DNA of 64,000 nucleotides from an uncultured Spirochaetaceae bacterium (GTDB lineage Bacteria > Spirochaetota > Spirochaetia > Sphaerochaetales > Sphaerochaetaceae), in NCBI GenBank assembly GCA_944390015.1, contig CALXOL010000001.1:1-64000 (forward strand). The letters run 5' to 3'. Both the position numbers and the translations under genes were made by a program. The notes under the pieces are model-generated. The model was given only the letters and a program-made list of their open reading frames with translations. It ran no database searches and was not told the origin of the DNA. This document shows positions 1-8,877 of the stretch, one piece after another. How positions within the stretch are numbered: the first letter of the stretch is position 1; each line of letters begins with the position of its first letter.

Positions 1-1136
1 ACACCTGTATCAGCATTTACATAGTTAGCTCCGTTCCAAGATGCTCCTGGTGAATACTTTGCGAATGCCTTCATGATGTCTGCTCTGTTGAGAAGCTCGC
101 TCTCTCCGCGGATAACGTTGATAGCGTGCTGTCCAAGTCCTGCAGATACTGTATAGCCATAGCTGTAAGCCCATGTTCCGAATCTTCCAGCACCACCGCG
201 CTCTACAACTGTATCCTCAACTCTCTTAAGAATTGCTGGGAAGTCACCTGCTACGTCAGCAAGATCGATTCCAAGAGCTCCAGGATAACCCATGAGAGGA
301 GAAGGAAGGTCAGCTTCGATGAAGTAACCTGCTCCGAGGTTGATCAGCTGGCGAAGGAGAGGCTCTGTATGAGCATCGTTCGTACAGAAGAATGCTGTAT
401 TTGGACCATACTGCTCAATCCATGCTGGTGCCTGCTCGAGAATGTACTGCTGAGCACCTGCGATACCTACGTCACTTGTTGGGTCTGGAGCGGAAACAGA
501 TACGAATGTCATTCCGAGCTCTTCACATGTTCTCTGCATGATAGCGAGACGGCGGCTCATAGTCTCCATTGAGAGGTGGCGTGGGAATGAAATGTGAACG
601 AATGTGTCACATCCAAGCTCATGTGCTGTGTTGATGATGAGGTAACCACGGGAAACGAAGTCATTGTTACTTACAAGATCAGCAGCAGATGCGATAACAG
701 CTGGATCCTCATGTGCCTCACCTGCGAGACAGATGATGTCAGGTCTTGCTTCCTTGATTCTTCTGAAAGCCTCTGTTGTTCCAGGAACAGCCTGGTTAAC
801 GATAACAGCCTTCATGAGAGGATCATCTGCAAGTCCTGCGATAACGCTGATTGTTGTCTCCTGCTCTTCCATGAAGTTGTCAGGATATGTTAAGTGCTGG
901 ATCATACCACCGTCAGAAACTGAACCATACTCTGCAATAAGAGCTTCAGCACCGCGGAGGTCGTCTTCACTCTGGCTTACAGTTCCAGTTACGATTCCGA
1001 TATGGAATTCCTCAGGAACGGCAGCAGCCTGAGTCTCTGTAGTAGCAGTTGTTGTTGCTGTACTCTCGGAAGCACCACCTGCGAATACAAATGAAGCTGT
1101 GAGGAGTACTAAGAGCAATGCTAATGCTTTTTTCAT
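1..1136 (-). CDS. DUF3798 periplasmic substrate-binding-like protein (3' end cut by window)
   Basis: The reading frame starts with ATG at 1136, preceded by a strong AGGAGG ribosome site, and stays open to the window edge, so the C-terminus is missing. The first ~20 residues form a signal peptide ending FVFAGG, followed by a Ser/Thr-rich linker. The body resembles DUF3798, a family with a periplasmic-binding-protein fold; recognisable stretches are GIVTGTVSQSEDD, VNQAVPGTTEAFRRI, CLAGEAHEDP and FISF/FPRHLS-type blocks. There is no lipobox cysteine, which is common in spirochaete binding proteins. Codon use is strongly biased, suggesting high expression. The ligand is unknown; a role in solute capture is inferred from fold only. 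Confidence 0.85.
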   Translation of the reverse strand, partial: MKKALALLLVLLTASFVFAGGASESTATTTATTETQAAAVPEEFHIGIVTGTVSQSEDDLRGAEALIAEYGSVSDGGMIQHLTYPDNFMEEQETTISVIAGLADDPLMKAVIVNQAVPGTTEAFRRIKEARPDIICLAGEAHEDPAVIASAADLVSNNDFVSRGYLIINTAHELGCDTFVHISFPRHLSMETMSRRLAIMQRTCEELGMTFVSVSAPDPTSDVGIAGAQQYILEQAPAWIEQYGPNTAFFCTNDAHTEPLLRQLINLGAGYFIEADLPSPLMGYPGALGIDLADVAGDFPAILKRVEDTVVERGGAGRFGTWAYSYGYTVSAGLGQHAINVIRGESELLNRADIMKAFAKYSPGASWNGANYVNADTG

Positions 1137-1169
1137 TTAATTCCTCCTAAATTAAATCAGATATCCTAT

Positions 1170-1188
1170 CTTAACTGTATTGGTTAAG
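1170..1188. promoter_or_regulatory. Small inverted repeat in the leader of the DUF3798 gene
   Basis: CTTAAC (1170-1175) and GTTAAG (1183-1188) are perfect 6-bp arms around a 7-nt centre, about 35-50 nt upstream of the start codon on the minus strand. It could be an operator or a leader hairpin; nothing identifies a regulator. Confidence 0.3.
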
Positions 1189-1369
1189 AGGGTCTACTGC
1201 ATAATAATACAGAATTTATAAAAAATTATAAATATTTTCTGATTATTTATTTCATCTCAGATTCATCAAAAAGCAGACAAACCCAAATAACTATTTTTAA
1301 TATAGAAACTTATAAATATTATTGCAGATGAAGAGCCATGCAAGAACAGGCTCTCCAACTGCTCAAACA

Positions 1370-2680
1370 TTACTTGTAAAGCTCTTTAATTATCTTCTGA
1401 TAGAAGAGAATACCCTTCTCCAGACATGAAATTGATATGTTTTCATCAAGGCCGTGAATACTCTGATACTGCTGCTCATCTATCTCAAGTGGAGCAAAAC
1501 GTATAACATTCTCACAGATTCTCGAATAATTGCGGCCATCCGTTCCTCCCGTCATGGCATAGGGGCAGGTAATAACATCGGGGAACACCTCATGAACCGC
1601 CTCTTCGACGAATTTAAAGGCATACCCGTTATGGTCAACGACAGGACAGGCGTAATGTTTCATTATGACCTCGACATCGATATCATATTTATTAGCTATT
1701 TCACGCAGCTTATTCTCAGTGTAATCAGCATCCTCATGATGGATTACACGGCTGTTTCCCGTTACATAAGCACGCTCAGGAAGAACATTCAGCCCGTTTG
1801 AACCACCTGCAGTCGTAAAGGCAAGAGTGGTTTTTATCATGGCCGTAGCAAGTAAATTGATTTTTGGCAGCACCTTGTTGAGAACAGGTGAGAGCACTTT
1901 CGCATGGCGTAGTGCAAAGCCCATGGCACCGGGTGTATGCCGGCCAAGGCGACGGAACATCTCAATAGTAGTTGAATTCATCCTCGCCTTAAACGGATCA
2001 TGCTTCTCCACATCAGCCATGAAAGCTCCGAGTCTTACAAGTGGAGTATTCTTTCCCGGGGCGGATGCGTGTCCTCCTTTTCCTCTTGCTACAAAACGGA
2101 AATTGCATGTTCCCTTCTCAAGCGTCCCCATCATTGCGAATCTACCTTTTGCACCCTTGAGAGGCTCAGCCTTGATCATACCGCCCTCATCGAGAACCAA
2201 TAAAGGCTTTATGCCCTGCTTATCAAGATAATCCACCGCCATCTCGGCCCCTGGCCCTGAAGTCTCCTCATTATTCGATGATGAGATGTAGACATCCATA
2301 TCAGGAACATAGCCCGACTGGATAAGGCGTTCGCAAGATTCGAAAATCGCACAAAGGGATCCTTTCGTGTCTACAGTTCCCCTGCCCCACACTCGGCCAT
2401 CTGCGATATCCCCTGAGAACGGCGCATGCTTCCACTCTCCGGTTGCTTCTACGACATCCTGATGGCTCATAAGCACCAGAGGGCGCTTTGAGCTGTCCAT
2501 ACCCTTCCATCTTAAAAGAAGAGCTCCGTCAAACGAATTGAATTCAACAGTATTGAACACGGAGGGGAAAAGTTCCTTTAGCTTTGCCTGGAAGCGTTCA
2601 AACTTCTCCAAATTGAGCTTTCCTATCTCACTTACAGTCTCAACCTGTATCATCTGAGAAAGTTTTTCTTCTATATTCAC
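1370..2680 (-). CDS. M20-family metallopeptidase (dipeptidase/carboxypeptidase type)
   Basis: 436 residues. The M20 metal and catalytic signature is present: H73 and D75 in SHQDVV, bridging D104 in GRGTVDTKG, and the E138-E139 pair in SSNNEETSG. M20 enzymes are di-zinc amidohydrolases that release amino acids from dipeptides or N-acyl/aminoacyl conjugates. The best start is GTG at 2680 with a GGGGG-type ribosome site about 8 nt upstream. It lies 14 nt after a membrane-protein gene and, with 2695-3372 and 3382-4107, forms one transcription unit. This suggests hydrolysis of a compound handled by those two membrane proteins. The substrate cannot be read from sequence. Confidence 0.88.
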   Translation of the reverse strand: MNIEEKLSQMIQVETVSEIGKLNLEKFERFQAKLKELFPSVFNTVEFNSFDGALLLRWKGMDSSKRPLVLMSHQDVVEATGEWKHAPFSGDIADGRVWGRGTVDTKGSLCAIFESCERLIQSGYVPDMDVYISSSNNEETSGPGAEMAVDYLDKQGIKPLLVLDEGGMIKAEPLKGAKGRFAMMGTLEKGTCNFRFVARGKGGHASAPGKNTPLVRLGAFMADVEKHDPFKARMNSTTIEMFRRLGRHTPGAMGFALRHAKVLSPVLNKVLPKINLLATAMIKTTLAFTTAGGSNGLNVLPERAYVTGNSRVIHHEDADYTENKLREIANKYDIDVEVIMKHYACPVVDHNGYAFKFVEEAVHEVFPDVITCPYAMTGGTDGRNYSRICENVIRFAPLEIDEQQYQSIHGLDENISISCLEKGILFYQKIIKELYK

Positions 2681-2694
2681 ACCAATACCCCCTA

Positions 2695-3372
2695 TTACTT
2701 AAGTATATGTTTCTTCCAGAAAATCCAAGAAAGTCCGATGCTTATTGCACCGCAGGCGATAATCATGATGCTTGTCTGCCCCATCAAGGATGGAACGATT
2801 ATACAAATCAGCGTCATGAACGAAAGCGGCAGAACGGTAAGACGAAGACTCTTTCTGAAATACTGGTAGCCAAGAGCGCCGAAAAGAGCGGGAAGAACAT
2901 TGTCGAACGCAGGACGAAGCACGGGATTCTCTAAAACAGGCGTGAGCGGAATAAGGAGCAGTACGCCTATGAAAATAACAACCATGGTAACAAGAGATGA
3001 TGTTGCGACCGACAGCGTGGATATGATCTCATTCTCCTTGCTTCCAACTTCCGCCTCGGCAATCTCCCTTGCATTTGCCGCACATGGGAGTTTTAAATTG
3101 GTAATGTTTCCCGTTATGAACGATAGATAGCTTGCCCCCGGACCAAGCAGGGGAACATATATCAGATATTCAACGATGCATGATGGAACATAGACAATCA
3201 GAACAGACCAGATTGCCGATAAAAATCCGTTCCAATCAATCTCGGCATCAAGAAAATAAGCAAAAAGAAATGGAGCTGAAAGCAACATCAAGGCACCGAT
3301 TGAGAGACCGATACGTCCCATGCGATGTACGGAGTCCGTGTATTTTGAATAATCAAAAACTTCTTTTTCCAT
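2695..3372 (-). CDS. Polytopic membrane protein of the M20/DUF5058 operon
   Basis: 225 residues with about six hydrophobic segments, no signal peptide and no recognised catalytic motif. ATG at 3372 is preferred over GTG at 3375 because AGGAGG then lies at a normal distance. It is 9 nt from the upstream DUF5058-like gene and 14 nt from the downstream peptidase, so the three are probably co-transcribed. Two different small membrane proteins plus a cytosolic hydrolase suggests a two-subunit transporter that feeds the peptidase. That is inference from context only. Confidence 0.7.
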   Translation of the reverse strand: MEKEVFDYSKYTDSVHRMGRIGLSIGALMLLSAPFLFAYFLDAEIDWNGFLSAIWSVLIVYVPSCIVEYLIYVPLLGPGASYLSFITGNITNLKLPCAANAREIAEAEVGSKENEIISTLSVATSSLVTMVVIFIGVLLLIPLTPVLENPVLRPAFDNVLPALFGALGYQYFRKSLRLTVLPLSFMTLICIIVPSLMGQTSIMIIACGAISIGLSWIFWKKHILK

Positions 3373-3381
3373 CACATCCTC

Positions 3382-4107
3382 CTAAATAAACATCGAGACG
3401 ATGACGGCTCCAATCATCGCAAGGAGCATCGAAAGCGCAAGAGAGAAGTTCTCAAACACCTTGTATTTCTTACTCAACATCTCAAAAAGAGCCATGAAAA
3501 GAGATGCGATGACGACAGTTACGACAGGGACAAGATTTACATTTACGAAAGCCTCTGCTATGTATGAGCCGACAAAAGTCGAACAGAGCCCTATCATCAT
3601 GGCGACCATGGCCCATGATGCATATCCTCCACCGCTTGAATTACTCTTCTTACCTATGGCAAGCTTCGATGAATACTTCTTCATCGTAAAGATCGAGAGC
3701 AGACACCCCCATATTATACCAACGGTCATAACGAGAAGTATCGTTGAAAGCGCAGATACATTTAGAGATGAGGAGTTGAGGCTGAGCCCCATGCTGTTTG
3801 CGGCGATTTCCGCGACCGTTGCCTCATACTGGAGATTCCCGATAACCGAGAGTCTGAGCCAGGACGCAGGAATTCCAAGAGAGCCCGAAAGAGCAATAAC
3901 CCCTAAGAGTATGGAAACGGAGGGAAGGACAGTGAATGTGGCGGAACTCGTTATGGCACGCCTGAGAACCTTCTTATCCATTCCTATCCTGATTCCTGCT
4001 CTATAGCTTTTCACAATAAAGAGCACGCATAGTAATGCGATAAAAAGGAGTATCGCACCCACTATGAGATAAAGTGACAGTGAATTTGCCGCTTCAATAT
4101 ATGACAT
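3382..4107 (-). CDS. DUF5058-like integral membrane protein
   Basis: 241 residues with about six membrane segments. The start (MSYIEAANSLSLYL) and the following positively charged segment (KSYRAGIRIGMDKKVLRRAI) match my recollection of DUF5058 proteins from Firmicutes, where a similar membrane partner and an amidohydrolase are often neighbours. ATG at 4107 follows a GGAGG site. It is first of three tightly spaced genes. A transport role is inferred, not shown. Confidence 0.65.
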   Translation of the reverse strand: MSYIEAANSLSLYLIVGAILLFIALLCVLFIVKSYRAGIRIGMDKKVLRRAITSSATFTVLPSVSILLGVIALSGSLGIPASWLRLSVIGNLQYEATVAEIAANSMGLSLNSSSLNVSALSTILLVMTVGIIWGCLLSIFTMKKYSSKLAIGKKSNSSGGGYASWAMVAMMIGLCSTFVGSYIAEAFVNVNLVPVVTVVIASLFMALFEMLSKKYKVFENFSLALSMLLAMIGAVIVSMFI

Positions 4108-4136
4108 AATAGTCCTCCATAAATGATGAGATTATA

Positions 4137-5180
4137 TTAATCATTCGGATGAACGACAACCTTTATGGAATCAGGGGACATCTGCATCCTTATCGCATCC
4201 TCAAGTCTTTCTTTCGAATAGACATGTGTAATCAAAGGCATAAGCTTGATTTTTCCACTGTTTATGAGGTTGACCGACCTCTGATAAGTATCAGGATTAA
4301 TCATAGATCCTATTATCTTTAGTTCTTTCTTATATACATCAAACAAAGGAAGCTCCAATTTCGCATCAACCTTTGGAACGCTGAAGAAAAGAACAGTGCC
4401 CCCAAGATCCGCAGATGATATGGCATCCAGGGCTGCGCTTTTATTACCGACACACTCAATGACCTTATCGACACCATCACGGCCTGTTATCTTCCTTATC
4501 TCCTCTGAAAGATTTGAATTCACAGGATCGATCACATAATCGACACCTAGCGAAAGTGCAATCTCTCTTCTCATCTTCACAGGCTCTGAGACTATTACAT
4601 TTGCCGCCCCTGAGAGCCTCATCACCTGAGCCATCATAAGTCCGATCGTCCCTCCTCCTATCACGAGGACGGACTCGCCGCTCTTAACATCCGCTAAATC
4701 CGCTCCATGAAGGACACAGGAAAGAGGCTCCGTCATAGCCCCGATATCGAAAGGAACGCAATCATTTAGCTTGAAACACTGGGTATCTGGGCAGACTGAG
4801 TATTCTGCGAACCCACCGTTTACGTTCACCCCCAGAGCGAAAAGGTTCTCACAGTTCTGCTTACGCCCCATTCTGCAAGGCCTGCACTTTCCACAGTACA
4901 TGTTAGGATCCACAGTCACATGGTCTCCAACCTTCACAGCTCTGACTGCAGGGCCAACCTTCTCAACAATTCCCGAATATTCATGACCAAGAACAACAGG
5001 GGGAGTCACATCTGCCGATCCCTTCTCGCCTAAATAGATATGAACATCCGTACCGCATATTCCAGCTGCCATGTTTTTCACCAGGACATCATGATCCCCA
5101 AGAAAAAGACCGAGGTCTCCCATCTCCCTTACTTCAAACTTCTTATCCTTATCTGCACCTAAAAAGAATGACCCTTTCAT
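4137..5180 (-). CDS. Zinc-dependent medium-chain alcohol/polyol dehydrogenase
   Basis: 347 residues from ATG 5180, chosen because GGAGG lies 6 nt upstream; a longer frame to 5201 lacks such a site. Visible features are the catalytic zinc ligands (GICGTD, GHE), the four-cysteine structural zinc lobe (DPNMYCGKCRPCRMGRKQNC), and a Rossmann NAD(P) loop (VLVIGGGTIGLMMAQ). These enzymes oxidise secondary alcohols of polyols or L-threonine. The sorbitol/threonine-dehydrogenase branch fits best; the exact substrate is uncertain. It is 29 nt upstream of the DUF5058 operon and may be co-transcribed with it. Confidence 0.85.
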   Translation of the reverse strand: MKGSFFLGADKDKKFEVREMGDLGLFLGDHDVLVKNMAAGICGTDVHIYLGEKGSADVTPPVVLGHEYSGIVEKVGPAVRAVKVGDHVTVDPNMYCGKCRPCRMGRKQNCENLFALGVNVNGGFAEYSVCPDTQCFKLNDCVPFDIGAMTEPLSCVLHGADLADVKSGESVLVIGGGTIGLMMAQVMRLSGAANVIVSEPVKMRREIALSLGVDYVIDPVNSNLSEEIRKITGRDGVDKVIECVGNKSAALDAISSADLGGTVLFFSVPKVDAKLELPLFDVYKKELKIIGSMINPDTYQRSVNLINSGKIKLMPLITHVYSKERLEDAIRMQMSPDSIKVVVHPND

Positions 5181-5602
5181 AGTACTCCTCCAAATTTTCA
5201 TTCAAAAGTTTCAACCCTAATAATCCTATCGTTCCATAGTTCTTCAAGAAACGTTTCAAACGGGTGAAGTTTTTCATTAATTATTTCCTATACAAAGAAT
5301 ATAGTACTTTACTATTGCGAAAAACCAATCAAAATCTGAAGTACTACTGCGAAAAATCAATCAAAATTAGAAGTATATTGCTGCAAAACCATAAATAATC
5401 TGCCGCATAAGACCCTCACCCCCCTATCAATCATTTGCATGTAATATCAGAGAGATTATAGGAAAAGTTGTAGCAGAAACTGAAAAGACAGACTGCTTTT
5501 TTCTTTCTTTTTCATACCCACAACTGTAAAATTATACTATCTGCCGTTTTTACTCTGGAAATTCCAAGAAGAGCTGATATAGTTAAGATAGGAGGTTTGG
5601 GT
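5181..5602. other. 422-bp divergent intergenic region between the dehydrogenase and glgA
   Basis: AT-rich and non-coding on both strands. It holds the imperfect 32-bp tandem repeat at 5304-5395, a possible -10 (TATACT, 5533-5538) for glgA, and a weak hairpin plus T-run (AGCAG 5472-5476 / CTGCT 5493-5497). No tRNA or conserved RNA was recognised. Confidence 0.6.
5304..5395. repeat. Imperfect 32-bp tandem repeat, about 2.5 copies
   Basis: Repeat cores GAAAAACCAATCAAAAT (from 5319) and GAAAAATCAATCAAAAT (from 5351) are followed by a degenerate GCAAAACC (from 5383), exactly 32 bp apart. Each is preceded by an AGTAC/AGTAT motif. On the minus strand the core reads TGGTTTTTCGC, resembling the 23-bp repeats upstream of the DUF4143 ATPase at 37987-38046. 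It may be an operator array or the leftover control region of a lost gene. Confidence 0.6.
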
Positions 5603-7060
5603 ATGAAGAAGATTCTTTTCGTTGCCAGTGAATGCGTACCATTTGTAAAGACAGGGGGACTTGCGGATGTCTGCGGAAGCCTGCCAAAGGCTTTCGATAA
5701 GAAAGAATATGATATAAGGGTCATAATCCCCAACTATCATGCAATAAAAGAAGAATACAGAAACCAGATGGAAACCGTCTATTATTTCCAGATGGACAAC
5801 AGGATCTACGTAGGAATCAAGACTCTTACGCTCGATGGCATACAGTATTATTTCGTAGACAATGAGATGTATTTCGGAGGTCTTGTACCCTACTACGACA
5901 TGTTCCAGGATCTCGAAAGATTCGCATACTTCTCAAAAGCGGTGCTATCAGCCCTACCTCTTATCGGATTCAGGCCCGACATCATTCACTGCCATGACTG
6001 GCAGAGTGCACTTGTCCCCGTATATCTGAACACCGTATTCCAAGGAGATCCGTTCTTCAGAGGAATAAGAACAGTATTCACGATACACAACATCCGATTC
6101 CAAGGCACATGGGATGTGGGACACATACAGTGGGTATCTGGACTGCCATGGGAATGCTTCGAGCCGGGAAGACTCGTATCCCCTTATCAGGACACATCAA
6201 TTCCAAAGAACAGCTGGAACTGCTCGATGATGAGAGGAGGCCTTGTATACTCCGATTACATAACAACAGTATCTAACTCATATGCGGAGGAGATAAAGAC
6301 TCCAAACTTCTCAGACGGCCTTGATGATATCCTCAAATGGAGATCAGAGAGGCTCTGGGGAATCATCAATGGCATAGATTACGAAGAGTGGAATCCTGCA
6401 AAGGATAAGAAGATCTACAAGAACTACACCATAAGAACTGAAAAGAACGGTAAGAAAGCGAATAAGGTAAATCTCCAAAAAGAGCTCAATCTTCCTGAAA
6501 ATCCAGATGTCCTTACTCTCGGAATCATCTCACGGCTGACTGACCAGAAAGGACTGGATCTTGTAAACATCATCATGGATGAGCTCTGTTCAAGGGAGAT
6601 AAACCTCATAGTACTCGGAACAGGAAGTGAGAATTACGAAAACATGTTCCGCTACTATCAGAGCAAGTATCCAAACAAGGTTGCCGCCAGGATAATGTAC
6701 TCGGATGATCTTGCGCACAAGATTTATGCCGGAGTAGATGCTCTTCTGGTTCCTTCAGCGTTCGAGCCATGCGGACTCACTCAGCTCATATCACTGCGCT
6801 ATGGAACAGTACCTATCGTTCATGCTGTCGGAGGATTAAGAGATACAGTCGAACCATATAACGAATATGAAGAGACGGGAACAGGCTTCTCATTCAACGA
6901 ATACACGGCATGGGGATTGATGGACAGAATCAACCATGCATCCTGGCTCTACTATGACAGACCGGAAAGCTGGCAAAAACTTGTAAAGCGCGGCATGGAG
7001 AAAGATTGGTCCTGGGCAAACAGCTCAAAGATCTATGAAGATCTCTACAGCAGGATGTAA
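5603..7060 (+). CDS. glgA: Glycogen synthase (ADP-glucose type)
   Basis: 485 residues. ATG 5603 is chosen because AGGAGG sits 7 nt upstream; the in-frame TTG at 5597 overlaps that site. The N-terminal Rossmann domain carries the ADP-glucose loop KTGGLADV (K16-V23), and the C-terminal GT-B domain has FEPCGLTQLISLRYG, the acidic/retaining-GT5 signature. GlgA adds glucose from ADP-glucose to the non-reducing end of alpha-1,4-glucan in the cytoplasm. It stands alone, followed by its own terminator. The pullulanase at 59.0 kb could debranch the same polymer. Confidence 0.96.
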   Translation: MKKILFVASECVPFVKTGGLADVCGSLPKAFDKKEYDIRVIIPNYHAIKEEYRNQMETVYYFQMDNRIYVGIKTLTLDGIQYYFVDNEMYFGGLVPYYDMFQDLERFAYFSKAVLSALPLIGFRPDIIHCHDWQSALVPVYLNTVFQGDPFFRGIRTVFTIHNIRFQGTWDVGHIQWVSGLPWECFEPGRLVSPYQDTSIPKNSWNCSMMRGGLVYSDYITTVSNSYAEEIKTPNFSDGLDDILKWRSERLWGIINGIDYEEWNPAKDKKIYKNYTIRTEKNGKKANKVNLQKELNLPENPDVLTLGIISRLTDQKGLDLVNIIMDELCSREINLIVLGTGSENYENMFRYYQSKYPNKVAARIMYSDDLAHKIYAGVDALLVPSAFEPCGLTQLISLRYGTVPIVHAVGGLRDTVEPYNEYEETGTGFSFNEYTAWGLMDRINHASWLYYDRPESWQKLVKRGMEKDWSWANSSKIYEDLYSRM

Positions 7061-7069
7061 GACAAATCG

Positions 7070-7100
7070 AAGGCTACTTTAAACGGTAGCCTTTATAATT
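7070..7100 (+). terminator. Intrinsic terminator of glgA
   Basis: AAGGCTAC (7070-7077) pairs perfectly with GTAGCCTT (7086-7093) around an 8-nt loop, followed by a U-rich tail. Confidence 0.8.
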
Positions 7101-7115
7101 TAACTTTTGATTTAA

Positions 7116-7131
7116 TACTCCTAAAGGAGTA
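7116..7131 (+). promoter_or_regulatory. Palindrome containing the ribosome site of the DUF3990 gene
   Basis: TACTCCT (7116-7122) and AGGAGTA (7125-7131) form a perfect 7-bp inverted repeat with a 2-nt centre. The right arm holds the AAGGAG ribosome site of the ORF at 7142. It may be a protein-binding operator; a 2-nt loop is too tight for a stable RNA hairpin unless the inner pairs open. Confidence 0.45.
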
Positions 7132-7141
7132 CTACTGATAT

Positions 7142-7504
7142 ATGATCAAACAATTGTTTCATGGATCAACAGAAATAATAACTTCACCTCAGTACGGAAA
7201 AGGAAAACCATACAATGACTATGGCTTAAGATTTTATCGCACAGAAAACTCAGAAATGGCTAAAGAATGGGCAGTTCAGAAAGATAGAGAAGGATTTTCA
7301 AATCACTACCAACTTGACTACACAAATCTAGCAATTCTTGATCTAAACACTCCTGAATATACTATTTTACATTGGCTGACAATACTCCTAGAAAATAGAA
7401 TATTCGAAATCAATTCTCCTTTACAGAAAAGATTACTTAAGTCCCTTCTCCATCCTATTAAGCTCTCCGAATACGATGTGCCTCATAGTAAGATATGCTG
7501 CTAG
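7142..7504 (+). pseudogene. DUF3990-like gene, 3'-truncated against a MATE gene
   Basis: The first ~95 residues (LFHGSTEIITSP, YGKGKPYNDYGLRFYRT, EMAKEWAVQ) resemble DUF3990, which I recall as part of the ADP-ribosyltransferase-like clan and often paired with small DUF3791 proteins in toxin-antitoxin-like loci. Family members are usually about 150 residues. Here the frame runs 72 nt into the 3' end of the convergent MATE gene, so the last ~24 residues are antisense MATE sequence. The native C-terminus is therefore probably lost. Base composition is more AT-rich than the flanks, consistent with transfer. No DUF3791 partner is present. Confidence 0.6.
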
Positions 7505-8800
7505 TCCTCCTACGACATTGCTTATCGGCTCTGCGATAAGAACGCCGTTAATACCAAAGAGATAAGGCAGGAATATAGTGAGAGGAACGACGATTATGAC
7601 TTTCCTGAATAGAGAGAAGAATATCGCAGGCTTAGCCTTGCCAAGAGCAACGAACGTCTGCTGTCCCGCAGTCTGGAATGACATGAATATAAAACCGAAG
7701 AAATAGATCCTCAAAGCAGGTTCCGCCGCATCAAGAAGGGTTGGCTCCGTAGTAAAAAGAACTGACAGCTGACGGGGGAACAAGACGACTATAAGCCATA
7801 CGAGAGAAGAGAAGACAAGGGTGGAAATAAGTGCGAAGTTACTCGCCTTCTTAACCCTTACAGGGTCTTTTGCCCCATAATTGAAGCTCATGACAGGACT
7901 AGCTCCGCTTGTTATACCGTTTATAGGAGTAGAGAAGATCTCCCTAACCGAGTTAAGGATGGTCATTACTCCTACATAGAGGTCTCCTCCCCAGAGTAAA
8001 GCACATTTATTACATACAATCTGAACGACCGAGTTCGTTGCCCCCATAACGAATCCACTGGTACCAAGAGCTATGATTTTTAAGCATCTTCTGGCCTCCA
8101 GCCTCATACCGCAAAATGTGATTCTCAGCACTGCATTTCTACTTCTGAGGAAAGAGAATGCGAAAAAAGCAGAACAAGTCTGAGAAAATACTGTGGCAAT
8201 TGCCGCACCGCGAACTCCCATATTGAACATGAAAATAAGAATCGGATCGAGAATAATATTGATTACAGCGCCCACAAGCACCGTAATCATACCGATTGTT
8301 GCAAAGCCTTGGCTGTTTATAAATGCATTGAGGGTAAGAGTAACGAGGACAGGGACAGAACCAAGTGAATAGATTACAAGATAATCCCTGGAATACTGAT
8401 ACGTCTGGTCGCTTGCTCCAAATGCATATAGAAGCGGGCGTATGAATATTATTACTATGAACGTAAGAATGAGTCCTGTTATCACAGAGAGCATGAAAGA
8501 AGAGAAGAGAACACTCCCAGCTTCATCTTCCCTCTTCTCTCCAAGGGCCATAGATGCAAGAGGCGCACCGCCATTAAAGCCATAAAGACGGGCAAAAGCA
8601 CTGATGAGGGAAATGATTGGAAAACAGATTCCAAGACCGGTCAGAGCAATGCTGCCCTCCCCTGGGATATGTCCAATGTAGATTCTGTCCACCATGTTAT
8701 AAAGAAGGTTCACAAGCTCTGCGATAATCATCGGAACTGCGACCTTCATTACCGCACCAGATACACTTCCTTTTGAAAAATCCGTATGATTGATTCTCAT
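7433..8800 (-). CDS. MATE-family multidrug/metabolite efflux transporter (1 of 3)
   Basis: 455 residues from ATG 8800, preceded by a GAGGAAG site; a longer TTG-initiated frame to 8812 overlaps that site. It has the usual twelve membrane segments and MATE hallmarks near the N-terminus (MKVAVPMIIAELVNLLYNMVD, G-x-L-F-like GLGICFP) and mid-protein (NIILDPILIFMFNMGVRGAAIAT). MATE proteins export cationic drugs or metabolites by Na+ or H+ antiport. Its last 72 nt overlap the convergent DUF3990 remnant. Substrate unknown. Confidence 0.9.
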   Translation of the reverse strand: MRINHTDFSKGSVSGAVMKVAVPMIIAELVNLLYNMVDRIYIGHIPGEGSIALTGLGICFPIISLISAFARLYGFNGGAPLASMALGEKREDEAGSVLFSSFMLSVITGLILTFIVIIFIRPLLYAFGASDQTYQYSRDYLVIYSLGSVPVLVTLTLNAFINSQGFATIGMITVLVGAVINIILDPILIFMFNMGVRGAAIATVFSQTCSAFFAFSFLRSRNAVLRITFCGMRLEARRCLKIIALGTSGFVMGATNSVVQIVCNKCALLWGGDLYVGVMTILNSVREIFSTPINGITSGASPVMSFNYGAKDPVRVKKASNFALISTLVFSSLVWLIVVLFPRQLSVLFTTEPTLLDAAEPALRIYFFGFIFMSFQTAGQQTFVALGKAKPAIFFSLFRKVIIVVPLTIFLPYLFGINGVLIAEPISNVVGGLAAYLTMRHIVFGELNRMEKGLK

Positions 8801-8877
8801 CTGCTTCCTCAAAAAATTAACATACCTCTATTGCACATCTCTTTCAAGAGAACATTTTTAGTACTAAAATCCAAAGC

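Noticed and set aside
5304-5395. Possible CRISPR array
   Set aside because: Only about 2.5 copies, no constant repeat with unique spacers of similar size, and no cas genes nearby.
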